From: Desulfobacterales bacterium
Lineage (GTDB): Bacteria > Desulfobacterota > Desulfobacteria > Desulfobacterales > UBA5852
Direction: 5' to 3'
DNA: 23,832 nucleotides
Assembly (NCBI GenBank): GCA_030066455.1
Contig: JASJBQ010000008.1
Span: forward strand, 1 to 23,832
Positions 13,681 through 21,549 of this stretch are shown here, piece after piece. The position numbers and the translations under genes were made by a program. The stretch's first letter is position 1. Every line of letters begins with the position of its first letter. A model generated the notes under the pieces. The model was given only the letters and a program-made list of their open reading frames with translations. It made no database searches and had not been told where the DNA came from.

Positions 13681-14316
13681 CTACTCTTCCTTCACCCGCG
13701 TCCCGAAGCACAGGTCCCAGAAGGTATTCGTGACGCCGAAGCGTTTGTCCTGCGTTTTCCAGTGGTGGCGCATGTGGTTGGTACGCAGCATTTTCAGGTA
13801 ACGGGACTTGAGGTCGAAATGATGAATGCCGTAGTGGGTCATGTCATAAAGAATGTAGCCTGCCAGAAAAGCGGCAAAGAGCGGGTAGACCCAATGGGGG
13901 TGGCCGAAAAGCGTTCCGACGACAAACCCGAAAAAATAGTAAAAAAGCAGCGCCAGCGGGATGCTCACGACCGGCGGCATGACCAGTCGGCTTTTTACCA
14001 TGGGTTGCGTATGATGGATTCCGTGGAAGAGGAAAGTGAGCTTTGCCTGCCATTGATTCCGGGGTGCGAAGTGAAATACGAACCGGTGCAGCCCATACTC
14101 GGTCAGGGTCCAGAGCACCAGTCCCCCCAGCGCGCAGAGCGGGAAGTAGCGCCAGGAAACCCCGTCGGGCCGATGGATCAGACCGTAAAGGGCGATCCAC
14201 ATGACCACCGGGATCCAGATGATCAGGACGACAGCGGGATGAATGTGTGTGAAAAATTCGAACAGATCCGATTCGAACAGGCGAATCGGTTCTTTGCTGG
14301 ACTGCACCTTCCACAT
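13681..14316 (-). CDS. Fatty acid hydroxylase / sterol desaturase-family membrane protein
   Basis: This is a 211-residue di-iron membrane enzyme of the fatty acid hydroxylase superfamily. The histidine boxes that would bind iron are all present: HRFVFH (77-82), HGIHH (98-102), HYGIHH (161-166) and HMRHH (181-185). Three to four membrane segments lie around 28-48, 57-75 and 115-160. The layout resembles the Scs7/FA2H group, which 2-hydroxylates lipid acyl chains, without its cytochrome b5 domain. The open frame extends far upstream, but ATG 14314-14316 is the likely start: AAGGGGG lies 7-8 nt before it, and the extra upstream residues overlap glgX and look non-native. It sits between glgX and malQ in an otherwise glycogen-related run. 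Such enzymes need O2, which is notable if the host is an anaerobe. Confidence 0.87.
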   Translation of the reverse strand: MWKVQSSKEPIRLFESDLFEFFTHIHPAVVLIIWIPVVMWIALYGLIHRPDGVSWRYFPLCALGGLVLWTLTEYGLHRFVFHFAPRNQWQAKLTFLFHGIHHTQPMVKSRLVMPPVVSIPLALLFYYFFGFVVGTLFGHPHWVYPLFAAFLAGYILYDMTHYGIHHFDLKSRYLKMLRTNHMRHHWKTQDKRFGVTNTFWDLCFGTRVKEE

Positions 14317-14357
14317 CGCAATGCCCCCTTTTAAAACAATCGCCAACGCTGGCGCCG

Positions 14358-16475
14358 CTACCCCCGCGCCAACAAAACCACCGAATGGGCCTGAACGCAA
14401 TAGCTCCGGCCCTCGACCGCGGGTGCCCGGGCCATGTCGCCGATGTCGTCGGGCGACGCCCGGTAGGTGTCGATGATCCGCCGCCACCGGGATGAGGGGT
14501 CGGCGGGCAGCGGCGGCAGCTCGAATTCCAGCGCTTCCCGGTAGGCGTTGAAAATGATGTGAAACAGCAGTTCGCGGCCCTGGACCGTAAAGGCCAGGCT
14601 GTGGGAGTGGTCGCTCCAGTCGGGCTGATGGAGCCGGATGCCGTGCCAGTCGATTTGGGACGACTGCAGAAATTGATTCAAACTCTGGCCGCGCTCTTCC
14701 TGGAACACATCGAGGCTCAAACGCAGGCGGATCATCTTGCGGACAAAGCGATAAATATCGCCGTAGCGCTCCAAGAGGCCCCAGTCCAGCCAATTGATAT
14801 CGTTATCCTGGCAATAGGCGTTGTTGTTGCCGCGCTGCGTCCGGCGCATTTCGTCCCCCATCAGGATCATGGGCACGCCCAGCGCCAGCAGATTGATCAT
14901 GAAGAAATTCTTCACCTGGCGGCTGCGCAGCCGCTCGACCGTGGGATCGTCGCTGGGGCCTTCGACGCCGCAGTTCCAGCTGCGGTTGTCGTTGTGTCCG
15001 TCGCGGTTGTCTTCGCCGTTGGCCTCGTTGTACTTCTGGCTGTAAGTAACGAGGTCGTTCAGGGTGAAACCGTCGTGGCAGGTCACGAAGTTGATGCTTT
15101 GCTCCGGTTCGCGCTCCTCGTGGCCGTAGATGTCGGGGCTGGCAAAAAACCGGTCCGGCAGCCGCTTGACGGAGCCTTCGTCGCCGCGAAAAAAACTGCG
15201 GACGTCGTCGCGGAAACGGCCGTTCCATTCCTTCCAGTGGTCGCCGACGAAACTGCCCACCTGGTAGAGGCCGGCGGCGTCCCAGGCCTCGGCAATCAGC
15301 TTGGTGCCGGCCAGAATCGGATCGGACTCGATATCCCACAGGATCGGCGGGTTGTTCAAGGGCTGGCCGTCTTCGTCCCGCGACAGGATCGATGCCAGGT
15401 CGAAGCGGAAGCCGTCGACGTGCATGACTTCCACCCAGTAGCGCAGACTGTCCATGATCAGGCGTCTTACGGTGGAGTGATTCGCGTTCAGGGTGTTGCC
15501 GGTGCCGCTGAAGTTCGCGTAGCGGGCCTTGTCGGGCTCCAGGATATAGTAGTCGTCGTTCTCCAGCCCCCGGAAACAAATGGTCGGGCCATGGTCATGC
15601 GATTCGGCGGTGTGATTGTAGACGACATCCAGGATGACCTCGATGCCGGCCCGATGCAGGGCCTTGACCATGTCGCGGAACTCGTCCAGCGGGCCGAGGG
15701 GGTCTTTACGTGAACAGTAATCGAGGTGCGGGGTGAAAAACGATACCGGGTTATAGCCCCAGTAGTTGCTCAATCCCGGGGGCGCTTCGGTGGCGTCGAA
15801 CTGGAACACCGGCAGCAGTTCCACCGCCGTGATGCCCAGATCCTGCAGGTAGGGAATCTTTTGGACCAGGCCGGCGTAGGTGCCGCGGATATCCGGGGCC
15901 ACCCCCGAGCTGGGATGCGCGGTAAAGCCCTTGACGTGCATCTCGTAGATGACGGTCTGAACAAACGGGCGCTTCAGCGGCACGTCGCCTTCCCAGTCAT
16001 AGCGGTCCGGGTCGGCCACGACGCTTTTCATGGCGTAAGGGGCGTTGTCGCCGGCAACGGTTGCCGCCTCGCGGCTGTAGCCGGCCGGAATGGCGACCCC
16101 CTTGCCGTAGGGGTCCAGCAGGACTTTGTCCGGATTGAAGCGCAACCCCCTGGCCGGGTCGAAAGGACCGTGGGCCCGGTAGGCATACAGCTGGCCCGGC
16201 TGGATGCCGGCCACGTGGACGTGCCAGAAGTGAAAGGTTCGATTGGCGCGGCGATCCAGGGATATCACGCGTGCGGGCCGCGGATCGTCGACGGTATCGA
16301 AAAAAAGCAGGTCGACGGCGGTCGCGTTTTTGGAAAAAACACTGAAATTCACGCCCGTCGCATCCGGGGTCGCGCCAAGGGGATAGCTTTGCCCCACCCT
16401 GACACCGGGCGCCAGAACGGCGCCGTTGATCAATACTCCCGAGCAGATTCGATTCATAACCGGGATCGATTCCAT
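14358..16475 (-). CDS. glgX: Glycogen debranching enzyme GlgX (isoamylase type)
   Basis: GlgX hydrolyses alpha-1,6 branches, chiefly of phosphorylase-limit dextrin. The 705 residues hold an N-terminal CBM48 domain (about 25-150: YPLGATPDATGVNFSVFSKN) and a GH13 barrel. Catalytic regions are DVVYNHTAE (283-291), DGFRFDLAS with the nucleophile at about D359, LIAEAWDAAG with the acid/base at about E396, and FVTCHDGFTLNDLV holding the transition-state Asp. A C-terminal beta domain follows. Two ATGs are possible (16475 and 16457). Neither has a convincing ribosome binding site, so the longer form is listed; downstream of eda by 43 nt, it may rely on coupling. It works with GlgP and MalQ encoded in the same run. 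Confidence 0.94.
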   Translation of the reverse strand: MESIPVMNRICSGVLINGAVLAPGVRVGQSYPLGATPDATGVNFSVFSKNATAVDLLFFDTVDDPRPARVISLDRRANRTFHFWHVHVAGIQPGQLYAYRAHGPFDPARGLRFNPDKVLLDPYGKGVAIPAGYSREAATVAGDNAPYAMKSVVADPDRYDWEGDVPLKRPFVQTVIYEMHVKGFTAHPSSGVAPDIRGTYAGLVQKIPYLQDLGITAVELLPVFQFDATEAPPGLSNYWGYNPVSFFTPHLDYCSRKDPLGPLDEFRDMVKALHRAGIEVILDVVYNHTAESHDHGPTICFRGLENDDYYILEPDKARYANFSGTGNTLNANHSTVRRLIMDSLRYWVEVMHVDGFRFDLASILSRDEDGQPLNNPPILWDIESDPILAGTKLIAEAWDAAGLYQVGSFVGDHWKEWNGRFRDDVRSFFRGDEGSVKRLPDRFFASPDIYGHEEREPEQSINFVTCHDGFTLNDLVTYSQKYNEANGEDNRDGHNDNRSWNCGVEGPSDDPTVERLRSRQVKNFFMINLLALGVPMILMGDEMRRTQRGNNNAYCQDNDINWLDWGLLERYGDIYRFVRKMIRLRLSLDVFQEERGQSLNQFLQSSQIDWHGIRLHQPDWSDHSHSLAFTVQGRELLFHIIFNAYREALEFELPPLPADPSSRWRRIIDTYRASPDDIGDMARAPAVEGRSYCVQAHSVVLLARG

Positions 16476-16518
16476 CGCGGCCGGCGGCCGGCGGCCAGAT
16501 CGTCAAATCGGCCGCAAT

Positions 16519-17169
16519 TCATCGCCGGCTTCCAGCGACCGCCGCTTCAGCCAGCCGGGTGATCGCATCCCAGTTCCCGTTCTCGATCTCCAGGGACGGA
16601 ACGATCCACGAGCCGCCGACGCAGGCGACATTTTTCAGCGCCAGGTAGTCGTTGTAATTGGCCTGCGAAACGCCGCCGGTGGGGCAGAACGTGATCTGCG
16701 GGAAGGGTCCGCCAATGGACTTGAGCATGGGCACGCCACCGGCCGCCTCGGCCGGAAAAAATTTGAATGCCTCATACCCCATTTCCATGCCCCGCATCAA
16801 CTCCGAAGCCGTGGAAATGCCGGGGATCAGGGCGATGGGACCCTGGTTGGCCGCATGCAGCAGGTCCGGGGTCAGCCCCGGGCTGATGGCAAAGGCGGCC
16901 CCCGCAGCGGTCACCGCTTCGAGATCCTGGCGCGAGGCCACCGTACCCGCGCCAACGATCGCCTCGGGGACCTCACGACTGAGCAGACGAATGGCATCGA
17001 CCGCCGCCTCGCTGCGCAGGGTGACCTCCAGAACCCTGATGCCGCCCTGCAACAGGGCCTGCGCCAGCGGCACCGCCTGTTCGATTGTGTTGATGACGAT
17101 TACCGGTACCACCGGTCCGGCATGGAGCACGTCCAGGGGCATGCGCTTCCAATTTTGGGAATTCGACAT
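16519..17169 (-). CDS. eda: KDPG/KHG aldolase Eda
   Basis: Eda cleaves 2-keto-3-deoxy-6-phosphogluconate to pyruvate and glyceraldehyde-3-phosphate, the last step unique to the Entner-Doudoroff pathway. The class I aldolase residues are present: Glu at about 48 in [10 protein letters not shown], and the Schiff-base lysine at about 136 in [19 protein letters not shown] and CPTGGV also match the family. The open frame can be extended to 17217, overlapping the edd stop. The start at 17169 is preferred because GGAG is 6 nt upstream and the resulting 216 residues match the family length; the adjacent ATG at 17172 is the alternative. It follows edd closely, as in the E. coli edd-eda operon. Confidence 0.95.
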   Translation of the reverse strand: MSNSQNWKRMPLDVLHAGPVVPVIVINTIEQAVPLAQALLQGGIRVLEVTLRSEAAVDAIRLLSREVPEAIVGAGTVASRQDLEAVTAAGAAFAISPGLTPDLLHAANQGPIALIPGISTASELMRGMEMGYEAFKFFPAEAAGGVPMLKSIGGPFPQITFCPTGGVSQANYNDYLALKNVACVGGSWIVPSLEIENGNWDAITRLAEAAVAGSRR

Positions 17170-17213
17170 CATTGTCTCCGCTTTTTCGTTCGTCACCGCC
17201 GCACGTGGCGGTT

Positions 17214-19070
17214 TCAATTATTTTCGGGAATGACCACCTTACAACTTTCACTCACGTAGGTGAAGATCGAACTGGCCCCCTCTTCGGCGCCCGCCAGATC
17301 CTTGCGCAACGGTGCAAAGATCTGGCGGCCCATACCGTAGCGGTGGGGGGCCAGGTCAGGGGTCGCGTACTCGCGCGCGGCCAGTTCACGCTCATCCACC
17401 TTGAGTTCCAGCACGTCGTTGTGGGCATCCATCCGAATCATGTCGCCATCCTGAACCTTGGCGAGCATACCGCCGCAAAAGGCCTCCGGTGTACAGTGAA
17501 TGGCAAAGGGGACCTTGCCCGAGGCCCCCGACAGGCGCCCGTCCGTCACCAGACCGACGGTGTAACCGCGGTCCATGATGACGGCGAGCGGGGTGATCAG
17601 TTTGTGCAGTTCCGGCATCCCATTGGCCTGGGGCCCCTGGAAGCGGACCACGGCGATCAAATCCCGGTCGAGCCGGCCGGTCTTGAAGGCGTCCTCCAAT
17701 TCGTGCTGACCGTCGAAAACCATGGCCGGCGCTTCCACCAGGGTTTTTTCGCCTTCCGCCAGGGCCGAGATCTTCATGATGGCCCGACCCAGGTTGCCGG
17801 ACAGGACCTTGATGCCGCCCATGGTCTCAAAAGGTTGCGCGGCCGTCGCGATCACTTCCGGGTCGGCGGCCTCCCGAGGACCGTCCCGCCAGACCACCGC
17901 GTCGCCTTCGAGTGCGGGCGCTTCGAGGTAGCGCTGCAGACCGCCCCCGGCCACGGTCCTGACGTCCTCGTGAACCATCCCGCCCTTCAAGAGCTCCCGG
18001 ATGAGCAGGGCCATGCCGCCGGCCTCCTGGAAGGCGTTGATGTCACCGGGTCCGTTGGGATAAATACGGACCAGCAGCGGGATATTGTCCGAGAGTTCGG
18101 CGAAATCGTTCCAGTCGATGCGGATACCGGCGGCCCGGGCAATGGCCACGAGGTGCATGGTCTCGTTGGTGGAACCGCCGGTGGCCAGAAGCCCCACCAT
18201 GGCGTTGACCACGGATTTTTCGCTCACCACATGGGCGATGGGCACGTAATCATCGCCCATGTGGGTCATGGCGGCAACCCGTTTGGCCGCGGATCGGGTC
18301 AGGGCGTCACGCAGCGGCGTTCCGGGATTGATAAAGGAGGCGCCGGGCAGGTGCAAGCCCAGCATTTCCGCCATCACCTGGTTGGAGTTGGCGGTCCCGT
18401 AAAAGGTACATGTGCCCGGACTGTGATAGGATTGGACCTCGGCCTCCAGCATTTCCTGGCGCCCGATTTTTCCTTCCGCAAAGCGTTCGCGCGCGCGTGC
18501 TTTTTCTTTGTTGGGCAGGCCGGAGGGCATGGGCCCCCCTGGAATCAGAATCATGGGCAGGTGTCCGAACTGCAGGGCGCCCATGAGCAGTCCGGGCACG
18601 ATCTTGTCGCAGATGCCCAGCAGCAGCGCACCGTCAAAAACGTTATGGGACAGGCCGATCGCCGTGGACATGGCAATCACGTCCCGGCTTATCAGGCTCA
18701 GGTCCATGCCCGGCTCCCCCTGGGTAATCCCGTCACACATGGCCGGCACCCCGCCGGCGAACTGGGCATTGCCCCCGGCCTCGCCGACCGCCTGTTTAAT
18801 CAAGTCGGGGTAGGCCCCGTAAGGCTGGTGGGCGGACAGCATATCATTGTAGGACGAAATAATACCGATATTGGGCACATCGTCCTTTAGCAGGGCCGTG
18901 CGGCAGCCGCCGACACAGCCGGCCAGGCCGTGGGCCAGATTGGAACAGGGCAGTTCATTGCGAAATACGCCCTTGCCCCGTGCCGCTTCCGCGCGTTGCA
19001 GATAGGCTTCACGATTTTTTCGGCTGCGCTCGACGATACGCCCGGTAACTTTTTCAACAGTGGTGTGCAT
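17214..19070 (-). CDS. edd: 6-phosphogluconate dehydratase Edd
   Basis: Edd dehydrates 6-phosphogluconate to KDPG using an iron-sulfur cluster. The protein has 618 residues, close to the 603 of E. coli Edd and longer than IlvD. Two of the likely cluster cysteines are in GICDK (about C154) and [12 protein letters not shown] (about C221). An N-terminal cysteine (GGCRTALL or MCDGITQG) would be another ligand. The family motifs [15 protein letters not shown] and [13 protein letters not shown] are present. Edd rather than dihydroxyacid dehydratase is supported by length, by the FYGTANSNQ variant, and by the flanking pgl and eda genes. The ATG is preceded by AAGGAAGG. Confidence 0.96.
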   Translation of the reverse strand: MHTTVEKVTGRIVERSRKNREAYLQRAEAARGKGVFRNELPCSNLAHGLAGCVGGCRTALLKDDVPNIGIISSYNDMLSAHQPYGAYPDLIKQAVGEAGGNAQFAGGVPAMCDGITQGEPGMDLSLISRDVIAMSTAIGLSHNVFDGALLLGICDKIVPGLLMGALQFGHLPMILIPGGPMPSGLPNKEKARARERFAEGKIGRQEMLEAEVQSYHSPGTCTFYGTANSNQVMAEMLGLHLPGASFINPGTPLRDALTRSAAKRVAAMTHMGDDYVPIAHVVSEKSVVNAMVGLLATGGSTNETMHLVAIARAAGIRIDWNDFAELSDNIPLLVRIYPNGPGDINAFQEAGGMALLIRELLKGGMVHEDVRTVAGGGLQRYLEAPALEGDAVVWRDGPREAADPEVIATAAQPFETMGGIKVLSGNLGRAIMKISALAEGEKTLVEAPAMVFDGQHELEDAFKTGRLDRDLIAVVRFQGPQANGMPELHKLITPLAVIMDRGYTVGLVTDGRLSGASGKVPFAIHCTPEAFCGGMLAKVQDGDMIRMDAHNDVLELKVDERELAAREYATPDLAPHRYGMGRQIFAPLRKDLAGAEEGASSIFTYVSESCKVVIPENN

Positions 19071-19126
19071 GGTCCGCCTTCCTTAGCGTCCATCCGAAAA
19101 AAGATGCCTTGCGGGATGGAAACGCT

Positions 19127-19825
19127 TTAGGGTGCCCAATAGATGGCCACCGGGGTTGCCTGCTGGCGCAGAATATAGCGGATGGGCATCGCTTCCGCCG
19201 GGCCGTCCGCCTGTGCCTGCTGCAGCACATCCTTTTTGTCTGCCCCCGTGATATGCAGGAAAATCCGTTCAGAATCAAGGATGGCTGGCAGGGTCAGCGT
19301 CATGCGCTCATGGGGGGCGTCGCGCGGGGCGATCCCCATGCAGGTGGAGAGCGCATTCAGGTCGACGGCACGGGGAAGCCTGCGGGCGCCGGGAAACAGC
19401 GAGGCCGTGTGACCGTCCCCCCCCATGCCAAGAACCAGGACGTCAAATGGCCGGGGAACGCTTTCAAGTTTGTGTGCACATTCTTCTTCTCCGGCACTCG
19501 CGCTGGCCGCGTCGTTTTTTAGCCCGATGAAGGTGGCGGAGGCTGCCTTGGCCTGGAGCAGATGCTGTCGAACCAGGCGCTCGTTGGAGTCTTCATCCGT
19601 CGGCGCCACCCAGCGCTCGTCCACCAGGGTGATCACCACATGCGACCAGTTCAGGTCCATGGTGGACAGCTTTTCGAACAAGGTCTTCGGCGTGGTCCCG
19701 CCGGACACGGCGAGACTCGCGCGCCCGTTCCGTGTGATCCCGGCCGCCAGCCGTTCTCCGATCGCAACCGCCAGTTCGGCCGCCGCTGCTTCCCGGTCTG
19801 GAAATGCCTCGAAATTGATGGTCAT
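19127..19825 (-). CDS. pgl: 6-phosphogluconolactonase Pgl (DevB/SOL type)
   Basis: Pgl hydrolyses 6-phosphogluconolactone, the product of Zwf, to 6-phosphogluconate. The 232-residue length is typical of the NagB-like DevB/SOL family. SLAVSGGTTPKTLFEKL is the phosphate-loop signature, VDERWVAPTDEDSNE the second conserved segment, and GMGGDGHTASLFPG the third, carrying the likely catalytic His. A GGGAG ribosome binding site precedes the ATG by 7-8 nt. It stands between zwf (90 nt upstream) and edd (56 nt downstream), in the order in which the enzymes act. Confidence 0.96.
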   Translation of the reverse strand: MTINFEAFPDREAAAAELAVAIGERLAAGITRNGRASLAVSGGTTPKTLFEKLSTMDLNWSHVVITLVDERWVAPTDEDSNERLVRQHLLQAKAASATFIGLKNDAASASAGEEECAHKLESVPRPFDVLVLGMGGDGHTASLFPGARRLPRAVDLNALSTCMGIAPRDAPHERMTLTLPAILDSERIFLHITGADKKDVLQQAQADGPAEAMPIRYILRQQATPVAIYWAP

Positions 19826-19915
19826 CGCCTGTCTCCCGCCAAACGCTATGCCCCTATCTTCAGGCCGCTATCAACGGTATTACGGGCACCCGGTGTCGTT
19901 GTCGGCCCGCGGCCG

Positions 19916-21379
19916 TCACTCCTCCCACTGGCGCCCGTCCCGGGCCAGAAGGGCCACCGAGGCCACCGGGCCCCAACTGCCGGCCGGGTATTTCTTGGGC
20001 CGTTCATTGGATTCGGCCCAGGCCTCCTGGATCGAATCGATCCAGGCCCAGGACCGCTCCACCTCGTCGCGATGGACGAAGAGGGCTTGGTTCCCGCGCA
20101 TAATTTCAAGGATAAGCCTTTCGTAGGCGTCTGCAATCCTTTCCACTTCGAACGCCTCGGAAAAGCTGAGGTCCAGCATGGTGCGCTGGAGCTGCACGGC
20201 CCGGGCCACCCCCGGCACTTTGTTGAGAATCTCGATCTCCACGCCTTCGTTGGGCTGCAGCCGGATGATCAGCTTGTTGGGCGGCAGTTTTTTGTAGGAA
20301 TCACGGAAGATGTTGTGGGGCAGGTGCTTGAAATTGATGACCACCTCCGAGCGTTTGGTCGTCATGGCCTTTCCGGTGCGCAGGTAAAAAGGCACATCGG
20401 CCCAGCGCCAGTTGTCGATGTCCACCCGCAAAGCGGCAAAGGTCTCCGTGGTGGAGTCGGGGTTGCCGCCCTCTTCTTCCAGATACCCGGTGACCGTTTC
20501 GCCCTTGATAAAGCCGTCCGTATACTGGCCGCGGACCACCTTGTCTTCGATGTTGTCCCTGGTAATCGGCCGCAGCGCCTTGAGCACCTTGAGCTTCTCG
20601 TTGCGCAGGCTGTCGCCGTGCAAATTGACCGGTGGCTCCATGGCCACCAGGGTCAGGATCTGCATCAGGTGATTCTGGACCATGTCCCGCAACTGCCCGG
20701 CCTTGTCGAAATACCCCCAGCGCCCCTCGATGCCCACCTGCTCGGCCACCGTGATCTGGACGTGATCGATCGTGTTGTGGTCCCAGTTGGTCGTGAAGAT
20801 CGAATTGGCAAAGCGCAGGGCCAAAAGGTTCATGACCGTTTCCTTGCCAAGGTAGTGATCGATCCGGTAGATCTGGTCTTCGTTGAAACGCCGCGCCACG
20901 GTGTCGTTGATCTCCTGCGAGGTGGCCAGGTCGCGCCCGATGGGCTTTTCCAGCACCACGCGGGTCTGGGGTGTGATGATGTCGGCATGGGCCAACCCTT
21001 CGCAGATATCGTCGAAGAGAAAGGGGGCCACCGAAAAATAGTTGATCAGCACCCGCTTTTCCTGGTCCACGATGTCCGCCAGCCGCTGGTATTCGTCCGG
21101 CGCATCCAGGTTGATCAGCACATAATGCAGCCGGGCCAGCAGTCGCTCGACCACCTCGGGCGCCAAGGGATCCGTCACGAAGGTCTCCAGACTTTCGCGC
21201 ATCTTGGCGACGAAGGCCTCCTGGTCGAGATCGTGCCGGGCAACGCCGATGATGCGGCTGTCGTCGTGCAGCAAGCCGACCGTGTCCAATTGATAGAGTG
21301 AAGGAATCAGCTTGCGACGGGAAAGGTCGCCCAGCACACCAAAAATCGTGAAATCACATGCTTGTTTTTCTGTGTTCAT
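19916..21379 (-). CDS. zwf: Glucose-6-phosphate 1-dehydrogenase Zwf
   Basis: Zwf oxidises glucose-6-phosphate to the lactone, forming NAD(P)H and opening both the Entner-Doudoroff and oxidative pentose phosphate routes. The 487 residues match the usual 490 or so. The nucleotide site is FGVLGDLSRRKLIPSLY (13-29; Val replaces the more usual Ala/Gly). EKPIGRD is at 144-150. The active-site signature RIDHYLGKE is at 172-180, with catalytic His at about 175. The open frame extends 16 codons further upstream. ATG 21379 is chosen because GGAAGG lies at proper spacing and the product then starts at the conserved N-terminus. No gnd gene is seen here, so flux is predicted to go to Edd. Confidence 0.96.
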   Translation of the reverse strand: MNTEKQACDFTIFGVLGDLSRRKLIPSLYQLDTVGLLHDDSRIIGVARHDLDQEAFVAKMRESLETFVTDPLAPEVVERLLARLHYVLINLDAPDEYQRLADIVDQEKRVLINYFSVAPFLFDDICEGLAHADIITPQTRVVLEKPIGRDLATSQEINDTVARRFNEDQIYRIDHYLGKETVMNLLALRFANSIFTTNWDHNTIDHVQITVAEQVGIEGRWGYFDKAGQLRDMVQNHLMQILTLVAMEPPVNLHGDSLRNEKLKVLKALRPITRDNIEDKVVRGQYTDGFIKGETVTGYLEEEGGNPDSTTETFAALRVDIDNWRWADVPFYLRTGKAMTTKRSEVVINFKHLPHNIFRDSYKKLPPNKLIIRLQPNEGVEIEILNKVPGVARAVQLQRTMLDLSFSEAFEVERIADAYERLILEIMRGNQALFVHRDEVERSWAWIDSIQEAWAESNERPKKYPAGSWGPVASVALLARDGRQWEE

Positions 21380-21549
21380 CGTATGCCTTCCGTTTGGGAA
21401 CGATAGTGCCCGTCCAGAAAAAACCAATTTGCCTGCTAGCGGCGTTGCGCCAAAAATCTCATCCTCGGAATATCAACCATCTGCCGGCGGAACAATTTTT
21501 CGTGCGCCTTGATCTCGACCCACTTTCCCTGATTCTGGACGGAAACGGT
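21380..21549. other. glgP-zwf intergenic region, possibly a dispersed repeat
   Basis: The 170-nt gap is the largest within the cluster. It contains GGCG-CAA-CGCC, a small hairpin, plus the zwf ribosome binding site. The minus-strand run from a GGCAAATTGG block through T6 to CTGGACGGGCAC resembles intergenic repeats I associate with deltaproteobacterial genomes; this is memory, not a search. A weak promoter for zwf could be hidden here (TTGGTT, 16 nt, TATCGT). No gene is seen. Confidence 0.35.

Noticed and set aside
14317..14793. 159-residue N-terminal extension of the fatty acid hydroxylase frame
   Set aside because: It overlaps the 3' end of glgX in another frame, and a good ribosome binding site marks the ATG at 14316.
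14559..15713. 384-residue plus-strand open frame opposite glgX
   Set aside because: It is antisense to the glgX catalytic domain, Val/Ala/Gln-rich and without motifs.
17172..18890. 572-residue plus-strand open frame opposite edd
   Set aside because: It is antisense to a clearly real edd. Long antisense frames are expected in GC-rich coding DNA, and the product is His/Gly/Val-rich with no known motif.
17214..19070. Dihydroxyacid dehydratase (IlvD) instead of Edd
   Set aside because: Length, the FYGTANSNQ motif variant and placement between pgl and eda all favour Edd.
19562..21301. 579-residue plus-strand open frame opposite zwf and pgl
   Set aside because: It spans two real minus-strand genes and their gap, has no domain, and shows antisense composition.
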